From Phormidium ambiguum IAM M-71 (GTDB lineage: Bacteria; Cyanobacteriota; Cyanobacteriia; Cyanobacteriales; Aerosakkonemataceae): a stretch of DNA of 64,000 bases. Numbering within the stretch: the first letter of the stretch is position 1; the number at the start of each line of letters is the position of its first letter. The DNA lies in assembly GCF_001904725.1 (NCBI RefSeq), contig NZ_MRCE01000017.1, forward strand, positions 78,417 to 142,416, in the 5' to 3' direction. Below the pieces are notes generated by a model. That model saw only the letters and a list, made by a program, of their open reading frames with translations, was not told the DNA's origin and ran no database searches. The translations under genes and the position numbers were made by a program. Shown here piece by piece: positions 51,135 through 60,020 of the stretch.

Positions 51135-53321
51135 ATGCCTACTAAATCCGCAAGTAAACCCAGACATTTTTCCGCCCCAAAACGCGATTGGTCTGTCCTA
51201 ACAGCCACGGAACCCAAGCACGTTAAAAGACTAGAACATATTCAAGAAACTCTGGATGCTGCCATCGAATCAATCCAAGAAGAAGGCGGTATTGAAGACT
51301 GGGAAGACTTCAAAAACTTCGTTGAATCCTTCAACAAGCGTCCTGACAGAATCAACGAATCTGGAAATCAAAAAGCCAGTATCAGCGTAGACTTAGTTGC
51401 CGAAGGAAAAGGCGATGAAATTTCTGGCTTTGTTTTCTACTTAACTAAAGACCCCAGCCATAGAACCAGCGGTGTTTATTTAGTTAAAAACCTCAAACAA
51501 GCAGGAGTTGAAACCAAAGAAAATAACAATTACTATACGCCATCTCATGTAATGGATTTAATTGGGCTGGAAGCCAGCGATGAATTAGAAGATGATGAAC
51601 TTTCCGAAGATTTTGATGACGATTTAACCGATTTAGAAGAAGATGGAGAACTACCAAAACCCTATAAAACAGCCAGCAAAATATCTAAATCAAAATCATC
51701 ACCTTCTCGCCAGAATACCAAACAATCGCCAAAGCAGGAAGAAGATGATATCGACCCAATACTATCCGATGACGAAGATACTCCGATAACAACTGGAGTA
51801 TTGGGTAAGATTGCTAAAAATCGCAACACCCAAAAATCAATTAACAACACTGAACCCCAACAATCAGAAACAAAATATCCCCTACTTGACTCACTTGAAA
51901 CTTTCCTCAAAGAAACCGAACATCAGGGAGAAATCGCCACCACCAGAGGCAGCGAAATCAACGGCATAACCGTAAGTGGTTTAACCGTTCAAAGCGCAAC
52001 TTTAATGGGTTTAATTGGGGCTAAAACTGTTAGCGATTTAATCGATTATATCAAACAAGCGAGGGAGAAAGAACAAGCTAACAAACTAGAAGACATTCTC
52101 GAACAAATTGATTCATTAAACCAACGAACCGATCGCGTTTCTGTTCGCGTACAGCAAGCCGATGTCATTGCAGACATGAAAGCAATAGACGATCGCACTG
52201 AAAGACTTGCCGAACGTACTAAACAAGTATTAGAACCCCCTGCTACAACTCAACCAGAAAACCTCGAAATAGAGGAACGCCCCAAAAGAAACGGTTCGCA
52301 CCACATTAACGCTGATGAAATTATTATCGCTCCCACTCAATCCAACGCCGTTCAAATTGGAGAAAAAATCGACGATTTAGGGCAAAAACTAGACCCCAAA
52401 TACAAACAATCGCCACCTCTACAAATAGATAAAGAAGCCAACATCAGCGAACAACTCGACCAAATTCAAAAATATTTAGGCAACCTGTCGAAAAGACTAG
52501 ACCGCCTAGAAACAATCGTCGATGAACTAGAGCAAAAAATCACCATTAACCCATCCCTTGAACAGACTAATTCAAAAACATCCGTGCCTCAAATTACCAC
52601 ACCTAATCCAGCCCCCATAGAAGACGAACCAGAAGATCTTCTTACCAAAATCGTGACTCAAACCAAAGTACAACAACAGCGAGAAGCGGTTGCGGATTGT
52701 CTAGTTAATTATGCTTTCGCCAGCGGACAATCTCCCCAATCTGGAATTCCCTTCGATGACGGCGGTATTCTGTATGTTACTGCCGAAAAAAACAAAGTTA
52801 ATCTTGCTATCAATGGCAGCGATGGTAACAAAATATTTTCTGGAACCAAAGAGGGCGATCGCTGGAAATTTGCTCAAGACAAATTAACCCCAGAAGAAAG
52901 AGAAACCATCTTCAAATTACCTCAATCAGAACCAGAATACGACACATTAGCAACTGCTCAATCACTGGTTGACAAATTTCAAAACACCTTCCCCAAACGC
53001 TTCAATGGCGAAAAAGACCCCGTATTTCCCTGGCGAGAACCGCGCCGGGAAGACGGCACTCCAGGGGCGGTCAAATACGAATTTGAAATCTTGGATTTGC
53101 CCGACGGTTCTAAACAACTAATCGGAACCGACCCCCGCCAAAGCGATGCCCAAGTCTTCGATGCCATTCTGGTCAAAGGAAAGCCACCAGACATTCGAGA
53201 ATGCCACATTTCGATTGAAGAAATGGAATCTCTAGTCGGTTCCCCAGAGAAAGAAAAACAGCACCGCCGACATAACTCACCAGAACAATCAAAAGAAGAC
53301 GAAAACGAACTCCAAGCTTAA
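51135..53321 (+). CDS. Large hypothetical acidic/coiled-coil protein of the transfer operon
   Basis: This 728-residue protein has several parts: a basic start (RHFSAPKRDWSVLTATEPKH), a helical segment with KRLEHIQETLDAAIESIQEE, an acidic region (about 155-215), a coiled-coil (about 300-380 and 425-470: RTDRVSVRVQQADVIADMKA, then LDQIQKYLGNLSKRLDRLET) and a C-terminal mixed domain (about 510-700) with GDRWKFAQDKLTPEERETIF. There is no membrane segment or P-loop. Between mobC and the channel genes it could be a relaxosome or coupling component, but no known family is recognised. Confidence 0.55.
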   Translation: MPTKSASKPRHFSAPKRDWSVLTATEPKHVKRLEHIQETLDAAIESIQEEGGIEDWEDFKNFVESFNKRPDRINESGNQKASISVDLVAEGKGDEISGFVFYLTKDPSHRTSGVYLVKNLKQAGVETKENNNYYTPSHVMDLIGLEASDELEDDELSEDFDDDLTDLEEDGELPKPYKTASKISKSKSSPSRQNTKQSPKQEEDDIDPILSDDEDTPITTGVLGKIAKNRNTQKSINNTEPQQSETKYPLLDSLETFLKETEHQGEIATTRGSEINGITVSGLTVQSATLMGLIGAKTVSDLIDYIKQAREKEQANKLEDILEQIDSLNQRTDRVSVRVQQADVIADMKAIDDRTERLAERTKQVLEPPATTQPENLEIEERPKRNGSHHINADEIIIAPTQSNAVQIGEKIDDLGQKLDPKYKQSPPLQIDKEANISEQLDQIQKYLGNLSKRLDRLETIVDELEQKITINPSLEQTNSKTSVPQITTPNPAPIEDEPEDLLTKIVTQTKVQQQREAVADCLVNYAFASGQSPQSGIPFDDGGILYVTAEKNKVNLAINGSDGNKIFSGTKEGDRWKFAQDKLTPEERETIFKLPQSEPEYDTLATAQSLVDKFQNTFPKRFNGEKDPVFPWREPRREDGTPGAVKYEFEILDLPDGSKQLIGTDPRQSDAQVFDAILVKGKPPDIRECHISIEEMESLVGSPEKEKQHRRHNSPEQSKEDENELQA

Positions 53322-53341
53322 TTTAATTCAGGAGAAAACCA

Positions 53342-54019
53342 ATGCACAACAATTACCAAACCACCAACTTTATGACACATAAACGCCGCCATCCCTTCAA
53401 CCAATTCTTACGGAAATTCAAACTCAATAGTGTTGACTTAATATTCATCGCAGTTTGCCTAATTGCAGCAATTTACTTAACCCTAGTTCAGCCTTTATTT
53501 GTCAGCATATTCGGCTGCGCTACTTTACTATTCTTTGCCCTTTGGCAGATTGTTCGCACTGTTCCCATTCTCGAAAAACTATTAGGCAGCAAAATTCGAT
53601 ATTGGCATTTAGCTACCGCTGTTATTACAGTGACAGCTTTACTCAACAACTTCCAAACTCCAGCCCAAGCCATTTTCCTAAGCGGTCTGCAACAATTTAT
53701 GACCAATCTAGCAACTGAAGCGGGTGCTGCTGGAGGAGGAACAGCCGTTGATGCTACCGCCATTACTCTCATTTTCAATGCCATCCGAGGCATATTTCTC
53801 CTATTAGTAGCCGCCGCTGCTTTATTCGCCTATAACCAAGCGCAACAAGGAAACGATTGGCGACCAATTGTAACCCAAGTCGCCCTAGCCTTCGGCATTG
53901 TCATCGCCATCGATGTTGTCACCTTCTTATTCGTCGGAAACGGAACTGGCGGAACTGCCCAATTAATGCCCGGTGTTCCCCCACTTGGAGTCGGCACAAT
54001 CCTAACATTTCTCAAATAA
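53342..54019 (+). CDS. VirB2-like pilin/membrane protein
   Basis: The 225 residues hold an N-terminal pair of membrane helices (VDLIFIAVCLIAAIYLTLVQ, then LFVSIFGCATLLFFALWQIV), a third after IRYWHLATAVITVTALL ending at a possible signal-peptidase site (NFQTPAQA), and two more helices (IFNAIRGIFLLLVAAAALFA, then VALAFGIVIAIDVVTFLFVG). A processed form with two helices would match VirB2/TrbC pilins in position and topology. It is directly followed by the virB4-like gene. Confidence 0.55.
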   Translation: MHNNYQTTNFMTHKRRHPFNQFLRKFKLNSVDLIFIAVCLIAAIYLTLVQPLFVSIFGCATLLFFALWQIVRTVPILEKLLGSKIRYWHLATAVITVTALLNNFQTPAQAIFLSGLQQFMTNLATEAGAAGGGTAVDATAITLIFNAIRGIFLLLVAAAALFAYNQAQQGNDWRPIVTQVALAFGIVIAIDVVTFLFVGNGTGGTAQLMPGVPPLGVGTILTFLK

Positions 54020-54034
54020 AACAAGGAGCCACCA

Positions 54035-57000
54035 ATGACTTTACGAGATCCCGAAAAAGACTATATCAGAATCAATAAAATCCTGGGAAAACAAGCAAGT
54101 ATTGGCTTCATTCCCGCCAACCAAATCGCCCCTTGGTTTTTTCTAACCGTCATTTCATACATCTTGACGATGGGATTCTTCAACTTAGGATTAGGTTGGT
54201 TTTTTACCGTCTCGCTTTGGTTAATTGTCAGTTGGTGGCTTCTAACAGGAAATCAACCCCATTTATTCACCGACAAATTCCGAAAACCTCCAGGGAACGA
54301 ATGGTGCAACGGCGACAGTCTCTACATTTCTCCCATCCCTTCTCTGCGTCCTAAGAGCCTCCAAGGTAAAGCCTACGATTCCCAAATCCGAATCAAACTA
54401 AAACCTAAAATCGTGCCCAATCAATCTGGAGGAAATAGCCGATTTATGCCATTTCAAAACGAAATTAATCTCTGTTGTTTAGTCGAAATCGATAAAGACG
54501 GTAGACAAGTATCGGGAATGCTCCTCAATAACGGTTCAAGCTACCAACTAATATTCGGATTTCGCACCCAAGGACTTCATAACTTACTCTTTAAAAGCGA
54601 AATATCCAACTTTGCAACTTCCATTGAAGAGGGAATGAAAGATATCCTTCCCGGTGAAAAAATTACCTTCTGTACTGGTTGCTATAGCGACGATACTTCT
54701 AGACGCAAACAGCTTGAAAACTTAGCCGATACTGCTAACCTCAAACCCGTTTCCGTACTCATCCGCAACGAACAGCGCCGCATTCAACAACTAACCCATA
54801 AAGGTAGCAGACAAATCTGGGAACAAATCGCTTTCTGCACTTGGACAGCCGATGGAGAAGGCGAACAAACATCGAGAGATTTGATTGGCAAAGCTATTGA
54901 TGGCGTAAAAAATTTGTGGGATGCACTTCTGGGAACGATTACTGGTAACACCCGCATCTATAAAGAACAGTTTTACACCAAACTTTTGCTTAACGCTTTT
55001 GAACAAGGGTTCATTCGTTGGGAAATTCTTCTAAACACCAAAATGGGATTAGAAATCGCTCCCATGAATACAACCGAACTTTGGGAATGGCTATGGCAAA
55101 GATTTAACAATGGTGAAGCTCCAGCAGTCCCTCAAATTGTCAAATTAACAGAAACATCCACAGGCTATAAACTCAGCGAGAAAAAAACAACTGAAAAACA
55201 CATTTGTACCGTCTTAATCGAAGGAATTAATGGCGTATCTTCCTGTCCCGAACATCGTCAGAGTAACAACCGCGTGTATTTAGCAGGAAAAGGTAAAGAG
55301 TGCGGCGTTCTAACGATGTACGACGCACCCACAGGCTGGACGAATACCCGACAACAATTGAAATGGGTTTGGGAAGTCATGTCCTCAACTTACGTCCACA
55401 ATACCGAAGCTTGGGTGGAAATTAGCGTTGGAAATAAAGTGGTGGTTAATGACAACTTAGCGCGACAAGCTAAAGGAGCAAAAACTGCCAGTACCAGAGC
55501 GATAACTAAAGGACAAGGACGCGATATCGGCGCTGAAATTAAACAAGAAGAGTCTTTTGATGCACAACGCAGACTTTACAAAGGAGCCGTACCGTTAAAT
55601 ACAGCAGTCGCCTTTTTAGTTTATCGAAATACTTCCGAAGAACTCAACCAAGCCTGCAATGTCCTCTCCAATAGTTTCGGTACAGCTAAAGTTATTCGCG
55701 AACGCAATATCGCCTGGGATATTTGGTTACAATGCCTTCCCATTACTTGGAAATGGTTGCTACATAGCGGCTCATTTTTTAGCGAACGTCGCCTTACTTT
55801 AGACACAGAAACTGTCGCCGGAGTTCTCCCACTAACCGTTCCCCGCGATATTGATAACAAAGGAGTCGAATTCATCACAGAACGGGGTGGAAAACCGATT
55901 TTCATCGACTTATTTTACGAACAAATTAGCCGCGCTTTAATCACTGGGGAATCTGGTTCAGGTAAAAGTGTTTTAGGATGGCGTTTTGCGATAGAAGCCT
56001 TAGCCAATAACATCCCGGTTGTGGGAATGGATATCAGCAGCGGTGGTAACAGTACCTTCAAAACAGCGATCGAACTTTTAGGAGATCGAGGTGCATACTA
56101 CGACATCAGCCAGGGTTCTAGCAACTTAGTCGAACCACCAGATTTACGGAAATTCGATAAAGCGGAAAGAGAACGCCGGATGGAATCTTGGAAAGAATTT
56201 ATCCGCAAAGCACTCGTCGCGATCGCAATGGGAAAAATCCACCATCCTCACCTAGCACAAAGAGTCGATTCAATTATCCTCAGAATGCTCGATCTGTACC
56301 TCAGAGATCCAGAAATTATTGCTCGTTACAATAGAGCATTTGAAAAAGGTTGGCAATCCCCCGAATGGCAACAAATGCCAACTCTTCAAGACTTATTGAG
56401 ATTCTGTAGTAAAGAAAGATTAAACCTCAAATCCTTCGAGGATTTAGACAGACTCGCAATTAACCAAATCCTCAGCCAAGGAAATGCCTTACTCACATCC
56501 CGCTTAGGAAAAGCCATTGGTAGACCCAGCACATTTTCACCAGAACCTGCGGTTAAATTCTTCGCCTTATCGGGCTTATCCAACGAACAAGATGCTTATT
56601 TAATGGCAATTAATGCCCATACCGCTTGCATTCGCAACGCGCTTTCTCATCCAAAAAGCCTATTTATTGGCGATGAATTAAGTGTACTTTTAAAGAAAGA
56701 TGGATTCGCATCTGTTGTGGGAGAACTCTGTGCGACTGGCAGAAAAGATGGCATAGCCGTCGTACTTTTAAGCCAAGATTTCGATGCCATCTGCGAATGT
56801 TCTGCTGGTGCTCAAATTATGCAGAATATGGTCTACAAAATTACCGGAAGAATCACGAATTCTGCTGTATCAGCCGCACAAAAACATTTAGGTTACGACC
56901 CACAAATTATCAGCAGAAATGCAACCGAAGCTTTCTTTCCCCGAATTGCAGACCTTTACTCCTGCTGGCTGATTGAAAAAGGGGGGAGGTTTTGGCGGAC

Positions 57001-57217
57001 AAGGTTCTATCCCGGAGAGATGATGTTGGCATCAATTGCTAATAATCAAAATGAAAAAGAAGCCCGCGATCGCATCATGTCCCAATACCCTCCAACCCTC
57101 AAGGGACAACTCCAAGGGCTAAAACATTTCACCCAAGAATATATCCCAGCGGTGAAAGAAGGAAAAGGCTTCGACCATATTGGTCGAAATTCAAAGATGC
57201 TGCAAAAAGCATCCTAA
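54035..57217 (+). CDS. virB4: VirB4-like T4SS ATPase with N-terminal VirB3-like segment
   Basis: The 1060 residues begin with a VirB3-like part: TLRDPEKDYIRINKILGKQA and two membrane helices (about 33-75). The VirB4/TraC ATPase follows: Walker A ALITGESGSGKSVLGWRFAI (about 633-652), FIGDELSVLLKKDG with the Walker B acidic pair (about 877), and GRKDGIAVVLLSQDFDAICE. The final helical lobe is complete. VirB4 energises pilus assembly and substrate transfer at the inner membrane. VirB3-VirB4 fusion is known in some T4SS. Confidence 0.85.
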   Translation: MTLRDPEKDYIRINKILGKQASIGFIPANQIAPWFFLTVISYILTMGFFNLGLGWFFTVSLWLIVSWWLLTGNQPHLFTDKFRKPPGNEWCNGDSLYISPIPSLRPKSLQGKAYDSQIRIKLKPKIVPNQSGGNSRFMPFQNEINLCCLVEIDKDGRQVSGMLLNNGSSYQLIFGFRTQGLHNLLFKSEISNFATSIEEGMKDILPGEKITFCTGCYSDDTSRRKQLENLADTANLKPVSVLIRNEQRRIQQLTHKGSRQIWEQIAFCTWTADGEGEQTSRDLIGKAIDGVKNLWDALLGTITGNTRIYKEQFYTKLLLNAFEQGFIRWEILLNTKMGLEIAPMNTTELWEWLWQRFNNGEAPAVPQIVKLTETSTGYKLSEKKTTEKHICTVLIEGINGVSSCPEHRQSNNRVYLAGKGKECGVLTMYDAPTGWTNTRQQLKWVWEVMSSTYVHNTEAWVEISVGNKVVVNDNLARQAKGAKTASTRAITKGQGRDIGAEIKQEESFDAQRRLYKGAVPLNTAVAFLVYRNTSEELNQACNVLSNSFGTAKVIRERNIAWDIWLQCLPITWKWLLHSGSFFSERRLTLDTETVAGVLPLTVPRDIDNKGVEFITERGGKPIFIDLFYEQISRALITGESGSGKSVLGWRFAIEALANNIPVVGMDISSGGNSTFKTAIELLGDRGAYYDISQGSSNLVEPPDLRKFDKAERERRMESWKEFIRKALVAIAMGKIHHPHLAQRVDSIILRMLDLYLRDPEIIARYNRAFEKGWQSPEWQQMPTLQDLLRFCSKERLNLKSFEDLDRLAINQILSQGNALLTSRLGKAIGRPSTFSPEPAVKFFALSGLSNEQDAYLMAINAHTACIRNALSHPKSLFIGDELSVLLKKDGFASVVGELCATGRKDGIAVVLLSQDFDAICECSAGAQIMQNMVYKITGRITNSAVSAAQKHLGYDPQIISRNATEAFFPRIADLYSCWLIEKGGRFWRTRFYPGEMMLASIANNQNEKEARDRIMSQYPPTLKGQLQGLKHFTQEYIPAVKEGKGFDHIGRNSKMLQKAS

Positions 57218-57237
57218 CCACTACTAGCAAATAGCAA

Positions 57238-58095
57238 ATGAATTCCAAATTAACTGTAATCGCTCTCTTACTTGGATTGGGATTAACTGCCCAAATCAAT
57301 CCAAGCCTTGCTCAAACAACTCCACCTTTTGTTCCTGGAACTCAAACACCAAGAGTTAACACTCCCGTTTCTTCTGGTAGCTTTTTCGCTCCTATTGAAA
57401 GTGTCGCCAAACAAGTTAATGAATTTATTGGTGACATCGGTGGATTCGTCCAAAACGAACTATTCGGCACCTTAAACCAGATACTTTCTTCCTCTTTAGG
57501 AGCCATCAAACTTCCCGATTTGAGTCAAGTTAGCAGCCAAATTATGAAGGCTCCCACATCCAGTACCGAAGGAACTAAACTATCAGATTTACTCGAAACA
57601 AAATCAAGTCAATTAGATGGTAAAGGCTCCTACACTATCATGTCCGAATTCAACGGACAAGCGCAAAGAAATGCAGCTATTGGTATTGCCAATGGTTCTA
57701 CTCTTAGCCAACAAGCTCAAACAAATAGCCGCCAAATTTTGGAAGCCACCAAACAAAACACTCAGCAAAATGTTCAGCTGGGCGAAGAATCCCAAAGTCT
57801 CGACGTTACCCAACATATCCTACAAAACCTTTCTCAACAAACCGCACTTAACGCCCAAGTAAACGAACGGATTCTCCTTGAAGCTCAACAAGGTCGAACA
57901 GACCGAGCAATTAACAACGTTTTGCTCTCCCAAGCAGCTAAGGAGATATCTGCTATTAACACAGGCGATCGCAGAGGCAGTATAGCATCTGGAAACCAAG
58001 CCAGCGTACAAGCCGGAATGCTCATGCTTCCCGGTGGCGGTTACTTAGGAAAACCAAGCGAAAGTACAACAAACAGATTCACCAATTCCAATTAA
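57238..58095 (+). CDS. VirB5/TrbJ-like periplasmic protein
   Basis: The 285 residues start with a signal peptide (MNSKLTVIALLLGLGLTAQI, cut after PSLAQ). The mature protein is a long helical rod rich in Gln (about 130-235: NGSTLSQQAQTNSRQILEAT, then TQHILQNLSQQTALNAQVNE). This, together with its place after virB4, is typical of VirB5/TrbJ minor pilins. Similarity is structural, not motif-based. Confidence 0.6.
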   Translation: MNSKLTVIALLLGLGLTAQINPSLAQTTPPFVPGTQTPRVNTPVSSGSFFAPIESVAKQVNEFIGDIGGFVQNELFGTLNQILSSSLGAIKLPDLSQVSSQIMKAPTSSTEGTKLSDLLETKSSQLDGKGSYTIMSEFNGQAQRNAAIGIANGSTLSQQAQTNSRQILEATKQNTQQNVQLGEESQSLDVTQHILQNLSQQTALNAQVNERILLEAQQGRTDRAINNVLLSQAAKEISAINTGDRRGSIASGNQASVQAGMLMLPGGGYLGKPSESTTNRFTNSN

Positions 58096-58157
58096 TCTTT
58101 ATCGGCGCGTGGAATCAACTCCACCGCCTTCCTACCCTCAATATTTCCTATTAAAAA

Positions 58158-59288
58158 ATGATGCAATTCCTCGCACAAATTACGCCACCGACAACAGGTG
58201 GAGAAGGGTCAGCCTTAGACCTAGTTAACGAATCAATTAATCTGGCCAGGGCAACATCAGAATCGTGGAATGGAGTTTGGATTAACACGATCGACCCCAT
58301 TGCTTCTGGACTTTGGGTAGGTCTAGTATCCCTCGGCATTACCCTAGCTGCCGTTAGCATCCTTTTCTTAACTTTAACCAGCGGCAAAGACATTATCGAA
58401 AAACAATCGTGGTCAGAACTAGCTGCATTATTCATTTGGCCAATCGTCATCATGCTGTTCTTAGGCGCTAACGGAAAATTGCTATCAAATACCGTCATCT
58501 TCACCAGAAGCTTCGCCTACAAACAAGTCCAAAGCGTTCTCGAAGCCCAATTAGGCGAACTCACGTTTAGAGATGCAATCTCAAACATTACTATCAGTAA
58601 CATCGGCAAACAACAACTCGAAAATCTCTACAGCGAATGTCGAAATAAAGTCGGAGAAGAATTGGTAACTTGCTGGAACTCCAAACGAGAAGCCGCTCAA
58701 AAAATTGTTGATGAAGCCGAACGACAAGCCGCTGGCCCCGCTCCTCTGCGAGCTTTACGAACCTTCGCTGAAACACTTTGGAATAACAGTTTACCCGGTG
58801 CTGCTCAAGATGCCGTCACCTTCATAAACGACCCAGGTTCGGTATTTAGAGAAAAAGCAATTCCCATCATCCGATTCATTCTTTACAGCCTACAATGGGC
58901 ATTTGTCAACATCCTTGAAGCTGCACTTTTACTAACAGCATTATTCTCACCCATTGCAATGGGATTGTCCTTACTTCCCTTACAAGGTAGACCGATTTGG
59001 GCATGGGCAACAGGTTTCTTGAGTTTATTTGGCGTGCAGTTGGGCTACAACATCATCGTCGGACTAGCAGCCGTTGTTTTAGTCAACTCAGGAGCCGAAT
59101 TAGCCAGCGATGTCGCCTTTCTATTCTTCATCAGTATATTCGCACCCGGACTAGCTCTTTTAATCGCTGGTGGAGGTGGAATTGCCCTGTACAACGGCAT
59201 CGCAGGTAATGCAAAACAACTGGTTGATGTGTTAAGTAACGCCATTGGCGCAGCAACAACACTGGCAATTAACAAGGGATTTAGATGA
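58158..59288 (+). CDS. VirB6/TrbL-like polytopic membrane protein
   Basis: The 376 residues have at least six membrane segments, including LWVGLVSLGITLAAVSILFL, then LAALFIWPIVIMLFLGANGK, FILYSLQWAFVNILEAALLL, IAMGLSLLPLQGRPIWAWAT, LFGVQLGYNIIVGLAAVVLV and FLFFISIFAPGLALLIAGGG. The central soluble loop has helices. VirB6/TrbL lines the inner-membrane part of the channel. Position after VirB5-like and before VirB8-like agrees. Confidence 0.7.
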   Translation: MMQFLAQITPPTTGGEGSALDLVNESINLARATSESWNGVWINTIDPIASGLWVGLVSLGITLAAVSILFLTLTSGKDIIEKQSWSELAALFIWPIVIMLFLGANGKLLSNTVIFTRSFAYKQVQSVLEAQLGELTFRDAISNITISNIGKQQLENLYSECRNKVGEELVTCWNSKREAAQKIVDEAERQAAGPAPLRALRTFAETLWNNSLPGAAQDAVTFINDPGSVFREKAIPIIRFILYSLQWAFVNILEAALLLTALFSPIAMGLSLLPLQGRPIWAWATGFLSLFGVQLGYNIIVGLAAVVLVNSGAELASDVAFLFFISIFAPGLALLIAGGGGIALYNGIAGNAKQLVDVLSNAIGAATTLAINKGFR

Positions 59289-59289
59289 T

Positions 59290-60006
59290 ATGAAACTTCA
59301 ACGATTGAAACAACCCGCACTGCTGCCAGAAGCTAAAAGTTTACTCGCTTTGTGCTTCCTAATTTTAACGGGAGTCAATATTATCACCCTCATTCTCCAC
59401 TTATTTGTAGCCTACCGAATCAATTCGGTAGCAGCTATGAAAACAACCCAAGTCCAATTAGTCAACGGTCAAACTTACTACGTTTCCGAACGCGATCGCT
59501 TTTTCAGATACCCATCTGTTATCCAAAGCTTTATCAAAAATTGGACTGAATTAACCTTTAACTGGGATAACAAAATCCCCGGTACTAACGAAACAGATTC
59601 TGGCATCAAAGTCAACTCAAAACGAGTTCCCACCAGTACTTATTTTGCTTCCTTATTGATGGAACCAGAATTCGGAAAAGCCTCTCTATCTCAAATAGCC
59701 GAACTCGTTCCCAGCACAGTATTTTCCGGTCAATTGCGCTCCACCGTCATCATCTCATTTATCTCAGAACCCAGAGAGATTCGTCCCGGAGAATGGGAAG
59801 TGGACATGATAGCAACTCGACTGCTTGTAGACCGCTCATCGGGAAGAGACGAAAGAATTCCTTTCAATCGGACTTTTAGGCTAAAGGCGGTAGAAATTCA
59901 AACCTCGCCTTTGGGAAACCAAGCTTCTGCATTTGAACAAAAAGTCTACGAACTTCGTTCCGCTGGATTAGAAATTAATCGAATCACTGAATTTAAACCC
60001 AAATAA
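59290..60006 (+). CDS. VirB8/TraE-like membrane protein
   Basis: The start at 59290 immediately follows the upstream stop (GATGATATG); an upstream start at 59245 is less likely. One N-terminal membrane helix (ALCFLILTGVNIITLILHLF) is followed by a periplasmic domain with RDRFFRYPSVIQSFIKNWTE, then VFSGQLRSTVIISFISEPRE and WEVDMIATRLLVD, the general layout of VirB8/TraE scaffolds (NTF2-like fold). Confidence 0.65.
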   Translation: MKLQRLKQPALLPEAKSLLALCFLILTGVNIITLILHLFVAYRINSVAAMKTTQVQLVNGQTYYVSERDRFFRYPSVIQSFIKNWTELTFNWDNKIPGTNETDSGIKVNSKRVPTSTYFASLLMEPEFGKASLSQIAELVPSTVFSGQLRSTVIISFISEPREIRPGEWEVDMIATRLLVDRSSGRDERIPFNRTFRLKAVEIQTSPLGNQASAFEQKVYELRSAGLEINRITEFKPK

Positions 60007-60020
60007 AGGCAGGTCAAACT